A stretch of 17,412 bases of DNA from Comamonadaceae bacterium (GTDB taxonomy: Bacteria > Pseudomonadota > Gammaproteobacteria > Burkholderiales > Burkholderiaceae_C). The notes below the pieces were generated by a model. It was given only the letters and a program-made list of their open reading frames with translations. It was not told where the DNA came from and did not search any database. Shown here piece by piece: positions 14,823-17,412 of this stretch. Made by a program: the position numbers and the translations under genes. The stretch's first letter is position 1; each line of letters begins with the position of its first letter. The stretch lies in contig CANGOY010000011.1 in assembly GCA_947455585.1 (NCBI GenBank), positions 1 to 17,412 on the forward strand. The letters run 5' to 3'.

Positions 14823-16079
14823 TTAGCGGCCAATCGCGCGAATGCGCTCAATTTCAGCCCATGCGCCTGCCAATTCAAACTGAGCTGAAATGAGTTCGTT
14901 ACGCGCGGCGCGGTACACGCGTTGTGCATCTAGCACTTCAAGAAAACTTTTTTCACCCGCTTTGTAGCCCACTTCAGCAATGCGCAATGCATCAGCCGCT
15001 TGGCGCACGAGGCCGCCTTCTAAAGCCACAGTTTGTGCATTGGCAATGTTGTATTGCTGATAGGCAGCTTCGAGTGATTGAATCAATGAAAACTCTTGAT
15101 ACGCCAATTCGTTGTCAGATTGCGAGAGCTTTGCAGCTGCCTCGCCCACAGGCCCACCGCGCCAGTCCCATAGCGGCAAGCTCATTGCCACGCCGACGCG
15201 CTTGCTGCGGTAGTCAGGGTCCAAGTCTTGGTCTGCGCGCAAGGCAATTTTAGGAAATCGCAACGCTTTTTCTTCACTCAGTTTGCGGTCGTATTGCTGG
15301 CGTTCGGCACGGCTGCGTTGCAGTTCTGGGTTGTTGGCCATCACCTCTGCGCGTACTTGTTCAAAGGGAGGAGGGGCGGCAAATTTGTGCGGAAGTTCTG
15401 CTACTGCAAACGTATCTGGCAATTCAGGCCCCACCATCGCGCGCAAGGCTCCGCGTGACTGGCGTATGCGCAAAGCAGCTGATTCGGCCAGCTTTTGTGC
15501 ATTCAGCATTTCGGCTTCAGCTTTGACAAGTTCAAAGCGTGCATCTTCACCCGTTTGCACGCGCACAGCAATGCGCTTTTGCATGGCTTCAGCGGCTTTG
15601 GCGTCGTCAGCGGTGGCACGGCCTTCGGCTTGGCGACGAATCAGGTCGTAGTAGCGCATGCGCAGCTGCGCGCGCATGTCTGAGCGAAACGATTGCTCGG
15701 TGGCTTGTGCAGCGTTGTAGCCCGCCATAGCGCCATCTACACGGGGAAAGCGGTGCCAAGGCATGTCCAATTCTTGTGAGACGCTGATGGTTTTCAAGGT
15801 GCCGGCGTAGTTACCTGTACCGGCCGAATTGGGGCGAGGCGTGCGCGTGCCATTCATCACTTCCACTTCTGGATTCGGGAAAGTGCGGGCCGTGTCTACG
15901 GCTGCACCTGCAGCTCTGACCGCATCCGAAGCACCACGCAAGGCTTTGCTGTGGCTGAACATCATGTCTTCCAGCTCTGTCAAATTTAAGGTTTGAGAGG
16001 CTGTTTGTGCCATGCTCATTGACGCAGCGGCCAAGCTCAGCAAGGCGATGGCAAAAGTCTTTGTAGTCAGGTCTAGCAA
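14823..16079 (-). CDS. TolC-family outer-membrane efflux channel (CzcC/CusC-like)
   Basis: 418 residues from the chosen start. A Sec signal peptide (LTTKTFAIALLSLAAASMSM, cleavage near AQ-T) is followed by two outer-membrane efflux repeats rich in long helices with heptad character, and a VGVAMSLPLWDWRGG beta-strand segment, typical of the OEP family. Such proteins form trimeric channels linking a periplasmic adaptor and inner-membrane pump to the outside; the pump partner and substrate are not in the window. The start is TTG (complement of 16077-16079), because GAGGTG (16086-16091) stands exactly six bases ahead and the signal peptide then begins at once. A longer TTG start at 16184 lacks a ribosome site and would bury the signal peptide. 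It is monocistronic here, diverging from guaB. Confidence 0.9.
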   Translation of the reverse strand: MLDLTTKTFAIALLSLAAASMSMAQTASQTLNLTELEDMMFSHSKALRGASDAVRAAGAAVDTARTFPNPEVEVMNGTRTPRPNSAGTGNYAGTLKTISVSQELDMPWHRFPRVDGAMAGYNAAQATEQSFRSDMRAQLRMRYYDLIRRQAEGRATADDAKAAEAMQKRIAVRVQTGEDARFELVKAEAEMLNAQKLAESAALRIRQSRGALRAMVGPELPDTFAVAELPHKFAAPPPFEQVRAEVMANNPELQRSRAERQQYDRKLSEEKALRFPKIALRADQDLDPDYRSKRVGVAMSLPLWDWRGGPVGEAAAKLSQSDNELAYQEFSLIQSLEAAYQQYNIANAQTVALEGGLVRQAADALRIAEVGYKAGEKSFLEVLDAQRVYRAARNELISAQFELAGAWAEIERIRAIGR

Positions 16080-16203
16080 GCGGGTCACCTCGGGTGGTGT
16101 GTGTGAAAGGGCGGACGCATTGTCGTTCAACAAATTTTGCCTGAGCTGTGTGAAGTTATGTAATGAAGGACGCTCTGTATACAAGCGGACTCAAATGGCT
16201 GCG

Positions 16204-16209
16204 TAAAAT
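16204..16209 (+). promoter_or_regulatory. Candidate -10 box for guaB
   Basis: TAAAAT, 5 of 6 to consensus, 21 bases before the guaB ATG, with the ribosome site GGAG at 16219-16222 downstream of the expected start. The -35 region is poor. The rest of the 16080-16230 gap shows no strong palindrome. Confidence 0.4.
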
Positions 16210-16230
16210 GCTGTTTTTGGAGCTATCAAC

Positions 16231-17412
16231 ATGCGCCTGCTTGGCAAAGCCCTCACTTTTGACGACGTTCTGCTCGTCCCCGCGTTCTCCCAAGTCCTGC
16301 CCAAGGACACGTCTCTTGCAACGCAATTCACCCGCAACATTCGCCTGAACTTGCCCTTGGTCTCTGCGGCCATGGACACGGTCACGGAAGCTCGCTTGGC
16401 CATCGCCATTGCGCAAGAGGGCGGCATTGGCATCGTGCACAAAAACCTCACCGCGCAAGAGCAAGCGGCCCAAGTGGCCAAGGTCAAGCGCTACGAGTCC
16501 GGCGTGCTGCGCGACCCGGTCGTCATCACCCCCGAAACCACAGTGCGCCAAGTCATGGCCCTGTCTGAGGAGCTAGGCGTATCAGGCTTTCCCGTGTGCG
16601 ATGGCCGCCAAGTAGTAGGCATCGTGACTGGCCGCGATTTGCGCTTTGAGACCCGCTACGACCAGCGTGTGAGCGAAATCATGACCCCGCGTGAGCGTTT
16701 GGTCACAGTGCCGGAAGGCACCACGCCTGAGCAAGCCAAGCATCTGTTGAACAAACACAAGCTCGAGCGCTTGTTGGTGGTCAACGATGCGTTTGAGCTC
16801 AAGGGTTTGATTACTGTCAAAGACATCACCAAACAACTCAACTTTCCCAACGCCGCACGCGACGCCGCTGGCAAGCTTCGCGTGGGCGCTGCTGTGGGTG
16901 TGGGCGAAGGCACCGAAGAGCGCGTGGAGGCTTTGTCTCGCGCAGGCGTAGACGCCATCGTGGTGGACACTGCGCATGGCCACAGCAAAGGCGTGATTGA
17001 GCGCGTGCGTTGGGTCAAACAAAACTACCCGCACATCGAAGTCATTGGTGGCAACATCGCCACGGGCGCAGCGGCTTTGGCCTTGGTCGAGGCAGGTGCT
17101 GACGGCGTGAAAGTGGGCATTGGCCCAGGCTCCATCTGTACCACCCGCATCGTGGCGGGCGTGGGCGTGCCGCAAATCATGGCGGTGGACAGCGTGGCCA
17201 CGGCACTTAAAGGCACAGGCGTGCCACTCATTGCTGACGGCGGCATTCGCTACAGCGGCGACATCGCCAAGGCGATTGCCGCAGGCGCTGGCACCGTGAT
17301 GATGGGCGGTATGTTTGCGGGCACCGAAGAGGCGCCAGGTGAAATTGTGTTGTTCCAAGGCCGCAGCTACAAGAGCTACCGTGGCATGGGCTCCATCGGC
17401 GCCATGCAGCAG
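16231..17412 (+). CDS. guaB: IMP dehydrogenase, C-terminus cut by window edge
   Basis: Converts IMP to XMP with NAD+, the first committed step of GMP synthesis. I translated 394 codons by hand from the ATG at 16231; the family is about 490 long, so the last hundred or so residues are missing. It opens MRLLGKALTFDDVLLVPAFS. Two CBS domains (about 94-205) are inserted in the catalytic barrel. The catalytic loop is complete with GIGPGSICTTR at 296-306 (Cys303), followed by the IADGGIRYSGD phosphate-binding segment at 334-344 and SYRGMGSIGAM at 382-392. GGAG lies eight bases ahead of the ATG. guaA commonly follows guaB, but that lies outside the window. Confidence 0.98.
   Translation, partial: MRLLGKALTFDDVLLVPAFSQVLPKDTSLATQFTRNIRLNLPLVSAAMDTVTEARLAIAIAQEGGIGIVHKNLTAQEQAAQVAKVKRYESGVLRDPVVITPETTVRQVMALSEELGVSGFPVCDGRQVVGIVTGRDLRFETRYDQRVSEIMTPRERLVTVPEGTTPEQAKHLLNKHKLERLLVVNDAFELKGLITVKDITKQLNFPNAARDAAGKLRVGAAVGVGEGTEERVEALSRAGVDAIVVDTAHGHSKGVIERVRWVKQNYPHIEVIGGNIATGAAALALVEAGADGVKVGIGPGSICTTRIVAGVGVPQIMAVDSVATALKGTGVPLIADGGIRYSGDIAKAIAAGAGTVMMGGMFAGTEEAPGEIVLFQGRSYKSYRGMGSIGAMQQ

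Noticed and set aside
1..17412. Whole window as a mobile or horizontally acquired island
   Set aside because: No integrase, transposase, att-like repeats, tRNA edge or obvious change in base composition; core genes (murI, smpB, guaB, zwf) run through it.

Overview
The window looks like an ordinary, densely coded chromosomal segment of a betaproteobacterium of the order Burkholderiales, most likely family Comamonadaceae (Limnohabitans/Rhodoferax-like). That placement rests on protein style, the smpB/ratA/rnfH neighbourhood, a DUF6352-type protein, mid-50s GC by eye and the mix of TTG/GTG/ATG starts; it is inference, not a database result. I see no transposase, integrase, phage gene, CRISPR array, tRNA or rRNA. 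Genes cover almost everything; the longest gap is the 177-base divergent control region at 5140-5316.

Region 1 (1-5139, minus strand) is sugar-catabolism control and the upper Entner-Doudoroff pathway. It holds a ROK-type repressor preceded by a RbsD/FucU-type sugar mutarotase, then hexR-zwf-pgl-edd with overlapping or nearly touching genes. edd runs off the left edge. A HexR-like palindrome lies just upstream of hexR, so the whole ED block may sit behind one autoregulated site.

Region 2 (5140-9098, plus strand) is a sugar import operon in the order binding protein, permease, single-domain ATPase, PfkB kinase. This matches the frcBCAK fructose operon described in Sinorhizobium meliloti. It diverges from the mutarotase-ROK pair across a 29-bp near-perfect palindrome, the likely ROK operator. 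A strong hairpin lies between the binding-protein and permease genes. Taken together, regions 1 and 2 read as a compact unit: import fructose (or a similar hexose), interconvert its anomers, phosphorylate it and, after isomerisation by a Pgi encoded elsewhere, burn it through Zwf-Pgl-Edd.

Region 3 (9171-17412) is housekeeping. It contains glutamate racemase (murI) and a large YgiQ-type radical SAM protein preceded by a leader with competing hairpins. Next is smpB, convergent with ygiQ and divergent from ratA-rnfH-DUF6352. A solitary TolC-type outer-membrane channel gene on the minus strand diverges from guaB (IMP dehydrogenase), which runs off the right edge.

I did not find a clearly new biological system. 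The most worthwhile leads are the sugar mutarotase tied to a fructose-type importer, the 29-bp operator, the HexR site in front of the ED block, and the structured leader of ygiQ.
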